Shown piece after piece: positions 34,959 through 43,520 of a DNA stretch of 64,000 nt. Origin of the DNA: a virus; the IMG/VR virus record IMGVR_UViG_3300044713_000194, positions 1-64,000 of that record. One strand, given 5' to 3'. Within the stretch, counting starts at the first letter, position 1. Each line of letters opens with the position of its first letter. The notes under the pieces were generated by a model. It worked only from the letters and a program-made list of their open reading frames with translations, did not search any database and was not told the origin of the DNA. The position numbers and the translations under genes are program-made.

Positions 34959-35456
34959 TTACAGGTACGAAGCAACTCCCAACCAGGGATTCTGGGTTGT
35001 GGGCGACTGCGTGCAGACGCCGATTGCTGCGGTGTATGCGCCCGTGCCGGTGGCGGCGGTCGCGGTGATCAGACCCTTCTTCGAGCCGCCTCCGGCATAA
35101 ACCGGAAGGCCGACCGTGAAGGTCGCTGTGGCGTCGTAGGCCTGGCTGTCCACGTAGAACTGGGGCAGACCGCGAAGGATGGGGGCCTTACCTGAACCCG
35201 AAGGTCCGATGGAGCCCGCAAATTCGCCGGGGCCGTTGATGAGGAAGCCGAACGGGACCTGGCCCGCAGAGGCGTCACATGGGCCAATCACCTGGCCACG
35301 GCCTGCGGTTGCGGACGTGAAGAGCGCCATAACAGCGCCACCCAAGTAACCCGCATTCGTAAGCGTGATCTGGTCAGTGCCCGGATTCCCGGTCAGCGCA
35401 ACATCGGGAGCGGTGGAACCGTCCTGCTGACCGTAGTACTTCTGGCGAAGAGACAT
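34959..35456 (-). CDS. Probable capsid decoration or head-stabilising protein
   Basis: 165 residues, Gly/Ala/Thr-rich and beta-structured (GYLGGAVMALFTSATAGRGQ, FGFLINGPGEFAGS, FYVDSQAYDATATFTVGLP). It precedes the capsid gene, as do many head decoration proteins, and starts a transcription unit with a 180-bp leader. Identification is by position and composition. Confidence 0.5.
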   Translation of the reverse strand: MSLRQKYYGQQDGSTAPDVALTGNPGTDQITLTNAGYLGGAVMALFTSATAGRGQVIGPCDASAGQVPFGFLINGPGEFAGSIGPSGSGKAPILRGLPQFYVDSQAYDATATFTVGLPVYAGGGSKKGLITATAATGTGAYTAAIGVCTQSPTTQNPWLGVASYL

Positions 35457-35640
35457 GATGTTTTCTCCGAGGAAAGTTGTTGAGGTTTACCGTTCCCAGT
35501 GCGACCTCCCGGAGTGGAAGCAGCGCACTATAGGTCAGGCACAGTTGAAGCACCGATGTGCATCTACAAGAGGCACCCCGTAGTTCGTTTTTCGAATTAA
35601 CTTCGGTTTTTCGGAGGGCTACGGAGTATTTACGGTGGAC
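35457..35640 (-). promoter_or_regulatory. Likely promoter/leader of the capsid unit
   Basis: The region lies between the scaffold terminator and the decoration-like gene, so a minus-strand promoter is expected here. On the minus strand it contains GAAAAACCGAAGT and, 9 bases later, GAAAAACGAAC, an A-tract repeat; the complement ACTTCGGTTTTT (35600-35611) is shared exactly with 9864-9875. CCTATAGTG lies further downstream as a possible -10 region. The promoter itself is not proven. Confidence 0.45.
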
Positions 35641-35672
35641 AAATAGAGAAGGCCACCATCTGCGGTGGCCTT
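35641..35672 (-). terminator. Intrinsic terminator after the scaffold gene
   Basis: Minus strand AAGGCCACC-GCAGAT-GGTGGCCTT followed by CTCTATTTG, about 56 bases after the stop at 35728. Confidence 0.75.
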
Positions 35673-35727
35673 CGATGCCCATTGCCCCGGGACCAGGGGA
35701 TAGTCCGTTACCGGACTGTGGTGCAGC

Positions 35728-37383
35728 TTACTGGTAGTCGGCCTCGTCGGAGAAGACCAGAGCGGCCAGGTTGCCACCGGCGATCTTCACGGCTTGCGCC
35801 AAAGGATCGAAGTGGGTTGCGAGTTTGGGGAAGGCACCGCCGCCATCGACCTTCTTGCCAGCCACACGGCGAGCCTTGGTACCGGCCTGCTTGTCCTTGG
35901 GCTCCTTCAGTTCGTTGGTTGTATCCTGCTTATCGCGCTTCCATTCGTTGCCCGCAGGCTTGTGGAGATTGGCGATTTCGGTCAGCAGGTCGCCATCGTG
36001 ATCGGTGTCGGCGTCACGGCCCTCCGAACCTTTGTCGGCCTCGAAATGGCTTACGAGATCGCCCGGCTTCACGATGCCGTCGTTGCTCGCGGCCTGTTTG
36101 GACGCGAAGATCGACGCCATGGGATCATCACCGATTTCCTCGACGACGAACATGTCCGCCGGGGAGCCGATGGCCTCTTCCTGATCCAGGACACCTTCAA
36201 GTTCAGCGGCGTCGCTCGGCGCGAACCACGCATCTTCGGCCATTTCCTCGCCATCCTCATCGTTGAGCGCCGAGACCTTGTCCGAAAAATTGTCGTCGGA
36301 GAAGATGTTCTCGATGTTCAGTTCCTCGGGGGCGGGTGCTTCGCCTTCAGCGCTTCCGTCCATCGCCTCGTCCAAGCCACCGTCTTCAAGGGCTGCATCG
36401 AATGCGCCCTCACCGGCAGCTTCCTCGGTCAGGTTGATGTCGTCTGCGTCGCCAAGCTCGTCGTTGATGGCCTCTTCGAGAGTGGAAATGTCGTCCTTCA
36501 CGTCCTCGATCGCATCCTTGAGAGTCTCCTTCTCTTCGTCGAAGACCTCACCCTCGGCTGCTTCCGCGCCCTCGGCGTCCCCGGCGTCTGCGTCGGACTC
36601 GCCCTCAACCGCGTCGGCATCGGCATTTTCCTCGTGCTCCATGGCCGATTCCTCGACTGGGTTCGGTTCGGTCTCGCCTTCGCCAGCGGCTTCCTGGTCA
36701 ACGGCGTCACCTTCAACACCCTCTTCGGCTACCTTCGCGGCAGCTTCCTTCTTGCAGTTCTCACAGCCCTTGCAGCCTTCGCCGCAGGCGGTTTTGGACG
36801 CGGCTTCCTTTTTCTCGCCTTCTTCTTTCTTTTCTTCGTCCATCTTCATGGAGGCAACCTTGCCTTCGCCGCCATCGGTCCAGATTTTCTGCTTGGCCGG
36901 ATCGGTGGAGTTGTCGGCGTCCATGCCCTGGGGCTCGGTACGCTTGCCCTCGTCGTAGGTGGCTGGCTGCTCGCCGCACTCTTTGCGATCGTCGGCGACC
37001 TTCGCTGAAGCGTTCTTGGCATCGCCCTTCAACTCGGACAGGACCGCCGCCTTCTCCTTCGAGAGGCTCGATGGCTCGTCGAGCAGATCGTTGAGGTCCA
37101 TCTTGTGCACGTCCTTGAAAGCCTCGGCGACGCGCGTATAGTGCGCATTGACGGCTGCCTGGCGCAGCATCGCTTTCAGCACGGGTGTCGAGTTCAAAAG
37201 CAGGTTCTTCGCCAGCTTCACATGCTGCTCGGCGGGGGCGGAGGGGAGCATGGTCTTGGCAAGCGTGTAGGCTGAGGCTACGCGGGTCTTGATCTGCCGC
37301 GTCTCCGCCGCCTGCTTCTTTTCAGCCGCGACCCGTCCCGCAAGGGAGGTCCGGTTGGGATTCGTAGTCGTTGAGTTTGCCAT
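35728..37383 (-). CDS. Probable scaffold / prohead core protein
   Basis: 551 residues, extremely acidic and Ala/Glu/Asp-rich, mostly disordered or helical, lying between the prohead protease and the capsid genes, where scaffolds are found. The basic helical N-terminus (about 1-110) could contact the shell. Oddities: a Cys cluster CGEGCKGCENC (about 200-211) and several K-x-A-S/A motifs (GKVASMK, KKEAASKTA, SKQAASND), fitting protease-driven removal of the core. The C-terminus (FPKLATHFDPLAQAVKIAGGNLAALVF) is more hydrophobic and may bind the capsid protein. AAAGG precedes ATG at a long spacing. Confidence 0.65.
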   Translation of the reverse strand: MANSTTTNPNRTSLAGRVAAEKKQAAETRQIKTRVASAYTLAKTMLPSAPAEQHVKLAKNLLLNSTPVLKAMLRQAAVNAHYTRVAEAFKDVHKMDLNDLLDEPSSLSKEKAAVLSELKGDAKNASAKVADDRKECGEQPATYDEGKRTEPQGMDADNSTDPAKQKIWTDGGEGKVASMKMDEEKKEEGEKKEAASKTACGEGCKGCENCKKEAAAKVAEEGVEGDAVDQEAAGEGETEPNPVEESAMEHEENADADAVEGESDADAGDAEGAEAAEGEVFDEEKETLKDAIEDVKDDISTLEEAINDELGDADDINLTEEAAGEGAFDAALEDGGLDEAMDGSAEGEAPAPEELNIENIFSDDNFSDKVSALNDEDGEEMAEDAWFAPSDAAELEGVLDQEEAIGSPADMFVVEEIGDDPMASIFASKQAASNDGIVKPGDLVSHFEADKGSEGRDADTDHDGDLLTEIANLHKPAGNEWKRDKQDTTNELKEPKDKQAGTKARRVAGKKVDGGGAFPKLATHFDPLAQAVKIAGGNLAALVFSDEADYQ

Positions 37384-37461
37384 AGATGGTTACCTTTCCA
37401 TGCATTTGGTGGGTAATGCCCCCACTAAAGCTGAATTTGAAAGTTCCTTTCCTCAATTCAC

Positions 37462-38325
37462 TTAGAAAATCTTGCGCAGATGCGCATCGAGCTTTGCTTC
37501 GTCCGGCGTGATTACAAGCCGGTTATGAGCCGAGCCGGTCTTTGTTGCAGCGGCCACCTGTGTGAATGGCGTCTTTGGGCCGACCCAGCCGTCGAGAATG
37601 ATTGCGCGGTTAGCCGCGCCGGGAAACGCCGGAGTGCCAACCCAGGAGGCCTCCACGAACTTCACGCCGCCAAACGGCAGTGATTTGTGACCGCATAGCT
37701 CGGCGATACGACGGGGAATGCCGTCGTTATCCGTCAGGAATTGCCCCTTCATCGCAAGTAGGTGTTGGCAAAAAGAGTTGGCATCGGTACAACGAGCCCC
37801 GCAATAGCTGCACACAACCAGATCGGTGGTACAGCCCATCGACATGTAACGAACCTTGTTATTACGAATGTCTGCGACCAGGGATTCGTGCGCTAGATCG
37901 GTTGCTACCAGAATGTCCACGTAGTAGACCCAGACGTCCGGTGCGATCTTCACCTTGCGGAGGATCGCGTCGAGAATGTGTCCCTTGGCCGCCTTCCGCT
38001 TCTGGAGATGTTCGAGGAAATTGAACGCGCCGACGAATGTCTTGTAGGAGAGCCGCATCACGGTGTTCTCCCAGGCGTCGTCGTTGTTATTTACAAGGTG
38101 CGAGCACTCGGGCTTGATTAAGTGGTCTTCCGGGTCGGGCTCGACCATTACCGAACTCATAATGGTGCAGTGGGATAGGAGAAACTTGGATTGCTCGGCG
38201 GCGAAGCGCTTGATCCCAGCCGCAGCCGTCTTCTGGCCGAACGCGCGATCATGGTGCATCTTCTCCCAAGCCGGGAGGGAAACGAGATCCACAACCTCCG
38301 CATTCGCTATCTTGTTAAACGCCAC
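37462..38325 (-). CDS. Prohead maturation protease
   Basis: 287 residues from GTG at 38325; a GTG three codons earlier lacks a properly spaced ribosome site because GAGGAG abuts it. The pattern is that of the T4-gp21-type assembly serine protease family in large phages: a candidate catalytic His in KGHILDAILRKV (about 112-123), VWVYYVDILVATD, and Ser in VRYMSMGC (about 158-165) followed by a zinc-type insert CSYCGARC...FCQHL. The late segment GVKFVEASWVGTPAFPGA is also typical. The enzyme cleaves scaffold, capsid and internal proteins during head maturation. It sits directly upstream of the scaffold gene. Confidence 0.8.
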   Translation of the reverse strand: MAFNKIANAEVVDLVSLPAWEKMHHDRAFGQKTAAAGIKRFAAEQSKFLLSHCTIMSSVMVEPDPEDHLIKPECSHLVNNNDDAWENTVMRLSYKTFVGAFNFLEHLQKRKAAKGHILDAILRKVKIAPDVWVYYVDILVATDLAHESLVADIRNNKVRYMSMGCTTDLVVCSYCGARCTDANSFCQHLLAMKGQFLTDNDGIPRRIAELCGHKSLPFGGVKFVEASWVGTPAFPGAANRAIILDGWVGPKTPFTQVAAATKTGSAHNRLVITPDEAKLDAHLRKIF

Positions 38326-38332
38326 CTGTAGC

Positions 38333-38352
38333 ACTCCTCTATATAGAGGAGT
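38333..38352 (-). promoter_or_regulatory. 20-bp perfect palindrome over the protease ribosome site
   Basis: ACTCCTCTAT/ATAGAGGAGT has no mismatches. Its downstream arm on the minus strand contains GAGGAG, the Shine-Dalgarno sequence 8 bases before GTG at 38325. It could sequester the site or be a dyad operator. Confidence 0.55.
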
Positions 38353-38400
38353 TCCGAAGTCATTTCCCTTGCCGGTACCTCACCACACGATCGAACCGGG

Positions 38401-39132
38401 TCAGTCTTCGCGGTCCTCTTCCATTTCCTTCTTAACGTCCTCGTCCAGGTGCGAGCGCATGTCATTCCTGGGCGGCAGGATTTTGGGGGTCTCGTGTAAC
38501 TTGATTTCGGCTTCCTTCTTGAACGAACAGGCGTTGCCGCACTTTTCACACACCACGTTGCTGGCTTGGTTATGGCCGCAGTCGGAGCAGGTGTACGTGG
38601 TGGCAATTCGGCGGAATCCCCGATGAGCCGAGGCCGTCATCCGCACCGAGCGGCGATCCTGCGAGATCCAATCTCGAAGATCGACGGTGCCATCGGCGGC
38701 GAATGACTGGATATGGCTACCTTTTGGAGCCACACGGGCCAACAGGTCAAGAGAGGCCGCGATCGCCTCGGCGAGCTTTAAATAATCGACCTTGTTTGTT
38801 CCGGCGGCTGCCGTCCGAGCCTGGCGCATCTGATAGCGGCTCACTTGGTCAATGAGATTCCAGATCATCTGTCGAGCAAGATTGTCCGGACTGAAACCTG
38901 ACGCTCGTTCCAGTGTGTGGAGGGTCTGATCGAGGAGTTTGCGGAATTCCATGGTGCGGCGAGAAGGCTCGTCGCTCTTTACCCCACCCATCTTGGTGGG
39001 ATCGAATTCGGTGCCCTTCGCAGCCCAAGGGCTGTTCCAATCCTTATCCGCAGCGGGATAGTCGGTCTCTTGAAGAAGCTCCTGGTTGGCCGCGTCCATG
39101 CCGCGCTTGCGAAGTAGAGGATGCTGGGCCAT
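38401..39132 (-). CDS. Zinc-ribbon protein upstream of the prohead protease
   Basis: 243 residues. Mostly helical until about residue 170, then TCSDCGHNQASNVVCEKCGN (about 180-199), a clean CxxC...CxxC zinc ribbon, then an acidic C-terminus. AGGTGACGC precedes ATG, which directly follows the tail tube terminator. Possibly a head-tail or neck component, but no family is recognised. Confidence 0.6.
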   Translation of the reverse strand: MAQHPLLRKRGMDAANQELLQETDYPAADKDWNSPWAAKGTEFDPTKMGGVKSDEPSRRTMEFRKLLDQTLHTLERASGFSPDNLARQMIWNLIDQVSRYQMRQARTAAAGTNKVDYLKLAEAIAASLDLLARVAPKGSHIQSFAADGTVDLRDWISQDRRSVRMTASAHRGFRRIATTYTCSDCGHNQASNVVCEKCGNACSFKKEAEIKLHETPKILPPRNDMRSHLDEDVKKEMEEDRED

Positions 39133-39140
39133 GCGTCACC

Positions 39141-39172
39141 TAAAAAGAAGGGAGGGCCGGTGCGGCCCTCCC
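39141..39172 (-). terminator. Intrinsic terminator after the tail tube gene
   Basis: Minus strand GGGAGGGCC-GCACC-GGCCCTCCC followed by TTCTTTTT; 9-bp GC-rich stem, 16 bases after the stop at 39188. Confidence 0.93.
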
Positions 39173-39187
39173 ATGAGGAGGCGAAAC

Positions 39188-39871
39188 TTACGCGTTGACG
39201 TTGTTCTCAGCGAAGATCAACGACGCGCCGGTCACCGAGGAGGGATCGTTGCCGGAGTCGATGAACTCGCCGTAGACGGAGCCGGAGATGTCGAACACGT
39301 CGGTAACCAGGATGGTGCAATCCTCGGTCACAGCCGTCTGGTCGATGTTGTAGGTGGAATTGTACGACTCCATCCAACAACCTTCGTACACTGTGGCCAC
39401 GCAGTAGAGCGGTGGAACATTGCCCAGGTTATTGAGGCCGCCCTCGGGATTCACGGAAGCCGGGGTCGCCTCATCGACAGTCGGATCGGTCGAGGCAAGT
39501 TCCGAGAAGACAATCTCGGTCTTGATGTCAAAGGGCCACTTGTGATGCTTCAGCGAACGGACCAATCCGGAAACACCGGCCTTATAGCCGAACTGCTGCA
39601 TCAGGTTGCCGAGGTAGAGAGCGGTACGGGTCACGCTCAGCGACATCGGCTGGGTAACACCCGGTACAAGTTCGGCCACCTGGTCGCCGTACCCGAGGCC
39701 GCGTACCGTGTCGATGTTCTTCGACTCGGAGATCCCGAAGGACGAGGTTACACCCATGCGGGTGAACTTCCCCACCGAAACGACGGGTACATATATTTTG
39801 AAGCGGGTGCTGATGACAGACGAGGTCTGTGCCGTCGTACCCTGACGGTAGATGTAACTGGACGTGGCCAT
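39188..39871 (-). CDS. Probable tail tube protein
   Basis: 227 residues, beta-rich, with no long linker. RGLGYGDQVAELVPGVTQPM then SLSVTRTALYL and the C-terminal VTEDCTILVTDVFDISGSVYG have the character of myophage tube proteins (T4 gp19-like), which polymerise inside the sheath. The position about 3.6 kb downstream of the sheath gene, with its own strong terminator, fits a highly expressed structural gene. GGAGGATTTTTAG precedes ATG. Assignment is by style and synteny. Confidence 0.5.
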   Translation of the reverse strand: MATSSYIYRQGTTAQTSSVISTRFKIYVPVVSVGKFTRMGVTSSFGISESKNIDTVRGLGYGDQVAELVPGVTQPMSLSVTRTALYLGNLMQQFGYKAGVSGLVRSLKHHKWPFDIKTEIVFSELASTDPTVDEATPASVNPEGGLNNLGNVPPLYCVATVYEGCWMESYNSTYNIDQTAVTEDCTILVTDVFDISGSVYGEFIDSGNDPSSVTGASLIFAENNVNA

Positions 39872-39901
39872 CTAAAAATCCTCCGAATCGAGACCGGTCT
39901 C

Positions 39902-40741
39902 TTACTGGGTCTCATCAGAGGGGTTCAATAGCTGGTTTACGTTTAAATACATTTTTTCAGGTCTCGGCTCATTGAAGGGCTTGCCTAGGGCTGCGGCGGC
40001 TCGTTTACGGGCACACCAGCCGTTAAACTCCGGGGATCGGCGACGGTTGTACTTTGTAGCTCGTTCCGAAGCGGACCGGACACGCTCCTCGGTCCAATTT
40101 TCTTTAAGATTGGAGGTTACAACGGCTTTTCTATAGTGTGGGTCATCTTTCCATCGCTTTTGATTTCTTCGGGCTGCCTGCTTGCGCCCCTCAATGGATT
40201 TATTAAAGGCGACGAGGCGCGCCGTCACACTGTCTTGATCGGTCGTACTACGACACCGTTTCATGGAGGCTCTAAGAGATGCCAGCCCCTCCGGGGATAT
40301 GGTCTTCTTGATGCCTTTGTTACTAACTGCGATGTTTTGTCGCCATTGGGGCGATTTAGCGACTCCTATGCGTTGCCTGGACATTTGTTGCCGAGTCTTG
40401 ATCGAGTGCTGCCGTCCACGCATTGGAGCATCGGCTACGGCGGACATGTTATACCCGGAGCGGAACGCGTCAAACTGATCGATCAACCTCTGCTCATTCG
40501 AAAGTAGGGCTTCGCGCTCACACTCAAAGTGAACTGAAAAGCAGAATACAGATCCTCCGTGTTTGTTCCAGGCGTTCTGCAACTTTCGATTTACGTGTAC
40601 GTTTGCTTTTAAGGCGCGCCGATGTCTGCGCCATCTAGCTTCTATATCGAACGAACTACCGACGTACACCTTCCCATCGTTGGTATTCGTAATGAGATAC
40701 ACACCGCAGTATTTTTGCCGTCTCATTATTCTAGCCCGCAC
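39902..40741 (-). CDS. GIY-YIG homing endonuclease, copy 1
   Basis: 279 residues (GTG at 40741; ATG at 40726 is an alternative). GVYLITNTNDGKVYVGSS carries the GIY (as GVY) and YIG (as YVG) elements, IEARWRRH carries the catalytic Arg, and NEQRLIDQF the catalytic Glu. A NUMOD3-type DNA-binding motif follows (MRGRQHSIKTRQQMSRQRIG), with further basic repeats. It is free-standing, lying between the 693-residue protein gene and the tube gene. All catalytic residues appear to be present. Confidence 0.9.
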   Translation of the reverse strand: MRARIMRRQKYCGVYLITNTNDGKVYVGSSFDIEARWRRHRRALKANVHVNRKLQNAWNKHGGSVFCFSVHFECEREALLSNEQRLIDQFDAFRSGYNMSAVADAPMRGRQHSIKTRQQMSRQRIGVAKSPQWRQNIAVSNKGIKKTISPEGLASLRASMKRCRSTTDQDSVTARLVAFNKSIEGRKQAARRNQKRWKDDPHYRKAVVTSNLKENWTEERVRSASERATKYNRRRSPEFNGWCARKRAAAALGKPFNEPRPEKMYLNVNQLLNPSDETQ

Positions 40742-40786
40742 GTTCTCTAGTTGGCTCCGGTAAATCTGGCTAAGATCGGGGATTTT

Positions 40787-40810
40787 GAGGCCACCGGCTA
40801 TGGTGGCCTC
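40787..40810. terminator. Hairpin after the 693-residue protein gene
   Basis: GAGGCCACC/GGTGGCCTC, 9 bp, six-base loop. The minus-strand tail is AAAATC, so it lacks a U-tract; the plus side has GTATCTCTTT. It may be a weak terminator or a relic displaced by the inserted endonuclease gene. Confidence 0.4.
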
Positions 40811-40855
40811 GTATCTCTTTCCGCGCGGTGGAAGGATGAAAAATCGCTTATTTCT

Positions 40856-42937
40856 CTATTTTTCTTCTTCCCGGTCAGCGGCAGCCAGGTGCAGACCGCC
40901 CAGGCGAGAGGACTTCTTGCGGTTGGCGACGGCCTTAGCTGCCTCGGCTTCTTCCTCTTCCTGATGCTTCTGCTTGACAAGCACCTTGAGCGCCTCACCC
41001 ATCATCTCCATCGCGGAGAAGATTGATTCAACGGCCTCGCGCACGGGGCGCGACTCGTTGACAGAGGTGATCGGCTTCGAATCCAGGTAGAGCGCCTTCA
41101 GCTTGTCGGCGGCAGACTCGGCCAGCTTGATGGCCTTGTCGGTCGTGACATCGGCGGCGACCTTCAAATTCGCACCCTTGAAATACTCGTGAGCACGGAG
41201 CGCCTTCTCGGCCTCACCCTTGGTGGCGTGAGAATCGAGGACCTTGCCGTCCTTCACATTGCACCAGGGGGCTTCATCACCCTCGGAGTTCTTGTGTCCG
41301 GGGCGATGCTCGATTGTGGCCGTTTTAGCGGAGGCCTGGTGATCAGCCAATGCCTGTGGGTCGGGGGTGTTCTCGCCGGTATTCGCGAAGCTGTCCGTGT
41401 GCGCGTCGCCGGTCAGACCGGACTCGCCGTCCTCTTCCGTTGCGCCCATACTCTCAAGCTCCTCGGCGACCGCGTGCAGAAACCACTTCATGTGCTTGAC
41501 GTTTCCGAAAATCTGTCCGATGTTTGCGGCCACATCAAACACAACATCGTCTTCGTCTTCGATTGCACGCTGGGCGGCTTCGATGAACTTGGGGTCGATG
41601 GTTTTGGCGGCCAACTTCTCAGGAAGGGTGGTTGCAGGCAGCGTGATGCCGGTATGATCTTCAACGCCGGTTACGCTGGGAACCACGCTCTTGTCGCCTT
41701 CGAGAACCTTGGCGGTATCTTCATTCGTCGGAGGCGCGGTGGACGCCAACTTGCTGGGTTCGGTTGTCGCGGGCTTCTTCACGCCTGATTTATCCTCGAC
41801 ACCGGTGACGGTGGGGGAGACGCTCTTGTCTCCCTCAATCACTTTGCCGGTGCTGTTGGCCGACGCGGGCTGGCTGGTTGTCGCAAACTTGCTCGGAGTA
41901 TCGGTCTTCGGACGCTTGATGCCCGTGTGATCCTCAACTTTGTCGCGCCCATCCGGAATGGACTTGTCGCCTTCGAGCACCTTCGAGGTCTCCTCGTTGA
42001 CGGCGGGTGCCCCGGAGCCCATTGCGGCTGCGGTCTTCTGCTCCTCGATCTGCTTGGGGCGCGTGCGAAGTTCTTCGCTCATTCCTGCGACAGCTTCCTG
42101 CGCGGCCTTGTCATTGGCGAAGTCGGAGGTTTTCGAAAGGGCCTCGATGCAAGCCGTAAGAGCCTCGGCGGTCCAGTACTTGTACTTGCCACCGGCGGCG
42201 CTTACACTTGGGACTGCCTCCGGAGCGGCCACGGGTGCCGTGGGCTCCGTCTGAGCCGGAACCGGAGTCTCTTCGGCGGTCTTTGCGCTCGCAGCCTTCT
42301 TCTCAGGGGCTTCTTCAACTTCCTCGGCCTGGGGCATGTGGTTCACAATCTGGTTGCCGGGTGCGCCTTCGAACGAAACCGTGTGGCCGAGCAGAAGCTC
42401 TTCGCCCGCGCTCTCGTGTGCATGCTTCTCGTGATAGTAGACGCGGCCATCCGGCGCTTCGAGAACCGGCGCTTCGATAAACTGACCGAGGTCACCGGCA
42501 TCCAGCCACTGCCAACCGCCTTCGAAAGCAGAACCGAGAAGTTTGTGCAGGACTTGTCCGTCACTCCAGACCTGGTTGACCTTGCGCTCGGGGTTGACAA
42601 ATTCACCAAGTTTTTCAAGTGTCTGAGTGTGCAGGTGGTGCGAATTGCTCTCGACAAAGCGGTGCATGCCATCGGCGTTCGGAATGAGATTGAGTTTGTT
42701 GTCGTCGGTCTGAACCAAAGTGACGGTACCGGCATGTGAAACCACTTCGGCGATCTTCACAACGCCCGTCTGGGCGGCAGTCTTTGTGTTCTCGTCCTTC
42801 TCTGTGGAAGCGAGGCGAACGTCATCGGTACTCGGTTGCTCGATCTCCGGAGTGCGATCGGTGGAAAAATTGTCGCCGCCGCTCGCCGCCCGATTCTGCG
42901 CCTGCCGCCTCCGTTCAAACATTCTCGACTTGCTCAT
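40856..42937 (-). CDS. Repeat-bearing virion protein of unknown function
   Basis: 693 residues from ATG at 42937 (GGAGA upstream; GTG seven codons earlier is in frame). About 90-200 is a compact domain (VNQVWSDGQVLHKLLGS, EGGWQWLDAGDLGQF). After an Ala/Pro/Glu-rich linker come three tandem ~39-residue repeats (about 325-445) with the core KVLEGDKSxxPxVTGVEDHTG. The C-terminus is acidic and helical. K-x-A-S/A motifs are frequent (RLASTEK, KKAASAK, SKLASTA). Likely a virion-internal or linker protein. Function unknown. Confidence 0.6.
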   Translation of the reverse strand: MSKSRMFERRRQAQNRAASGGDNFSTDRTPEIEQPSTDDVRLASTEKDENTKTAAQTGVVKIAEVVSHAGTVTLVQTDDNKLNLIPNADGMHRFVESNSHHLHTQTLEKLGEFVNPERKVNQVWSDGQVLHKLLGSAFEGGWQWLDAGDLGQFIEAPVLEAPDGRVYYHEKHAHESAGEELLLGHTVSFEGAPGNQIVNHMPQAEEVEEAPEKKAASAKTAEETPVPAQTEPTAPVAAPEAVPSVSAAGGKYKYWTAEALTACIEALSKTSDFANDKAAQEAVAGMSEELRTRPKQIEEQKTAAAMGSGAPAVNEETSKVLEGDKSIPDGRDKVEDHTGIKRPKTDTPSKFATTSQPASANSTGKVIEGDKSVSPTVTGVEDKSGVKKPATTEPSKLASTAPPTNEDTAKVLEGDKSVVPSVTGVEDHTGITLPATTLPEKLAAKTIDPKFIEAAQRAIEDEDDVVFDVAANIGQIFGNVKHMKWFLHAVAEELESMGATEEDGESGLTGDAHTDSFANTGENTPDPQALADHQASAKTATIEHRPGHKNSEGDEAPWCNVKDGKVLDSHATKGEAEKALRAHEYFKGANLKVAADVTTDKAIKLAESAADKLKALYLDSKPITSVNESRPVREAVESIFSAMEMMGEALKVLVKQKHQEEEEAEAAKAVANRKKSSRLGGLHLAAADREEEK

Positions 42938-42994
42938 ATCTGTCTCCGTATAACTCACTTATGAGTTCTGAAAGTCTTTCGTCGAAATCTGACC

Positions 42995-43468
42995 TTAGAT
43001 CGTCGCGTTCGGCAGGGATGTCGTCGCCGACTGTTCGCGCAGCGTTGTCATGGCCGTCTGTACCTTCGTCTGAATAGCGGCGGCCCATACGGTTGCGGCT
43101 TCGGTAGGGTTCTGAGTGATGCAGTCGAGCGGACCGCGCTCGGGAGGCAGAGGGACCCTCTGAGACCATCCTGGGTACTGCGGTTCACCTGGAAGCGGGA
43201 CCTGCGCGGCGGGTAAGACTGTCATAAAGCGCGCCGTCACGCCGCTCATCTGCGTCGTGATGCCGACAAAAAGCTCGGCTGCCGGAAACGTGAAAGTGAA
43301 GCTGGTGTTGTTCGGGTCCGTATACGAACCACCCAGATTGACCTGTGGATCTCCAAGGGCCAGGATGAGCGCACGGTCGGTAGCGTCGGTGTCCGCGCCG
43401 GTAAAGAGCGCCTGCATCGTAACGCTGATGATTCCGTTCTGCTCGGTTACCTGTGGATGAATCTGCAT
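42995..43468 (-). CDS. Hypothetical protein after the tail sheath
   Basis: 157 residues, beta-rich N-terminal two thirds (ISVTMQALFTGADTD, SFTFTFPAAELFVGIT) and a helical C-terminus. GGGAGAACAGA precedes ATG. It follows the sheath terminator. It may be a tail accessory protein; I recognise no family. Confidence 0.6.
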   Translation of the reverse strand: MQIHPQVTEQNGIISVTMQALFTGADTDATDRALILALGDPQVNLGGSYTDPNNTSFTFTFPAAELFVGITTQMSGVTARFMTVLPAAQVPLPGEPQYPGWSQRVPLPPERGPLDCITQNPTEAATVWAAAIQTKVQTAMTTLREQSATTSLPNATI

Positions 43469-43478
43469 TCTGTTCTCC

Positions 43479-43514
43479 CGAAAAGAGCCCGGAGGAGCAG
43501 GTTCGCTCCTCCGG
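43479..43514 (-). terminator. Intrinsic terminator after the tail sheath gene
   Basis: Minus strand CCGGAGGAGC-GAACCT-GCTCCTCCGG (10 bp) followed by GCTCTTTTCGG, seven bases after the stop at 43521. Confidence 0.8.
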
Positions 43515-43520
43515 CAGTCC

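Noticed and set aside
35794-37008. Long plus-strand frames (404 and 231 codons) over the scaffold gene
   Set aside because: They are shadows created by the Glu/Ala/Asp codon bias of the acidic scaffold protein.
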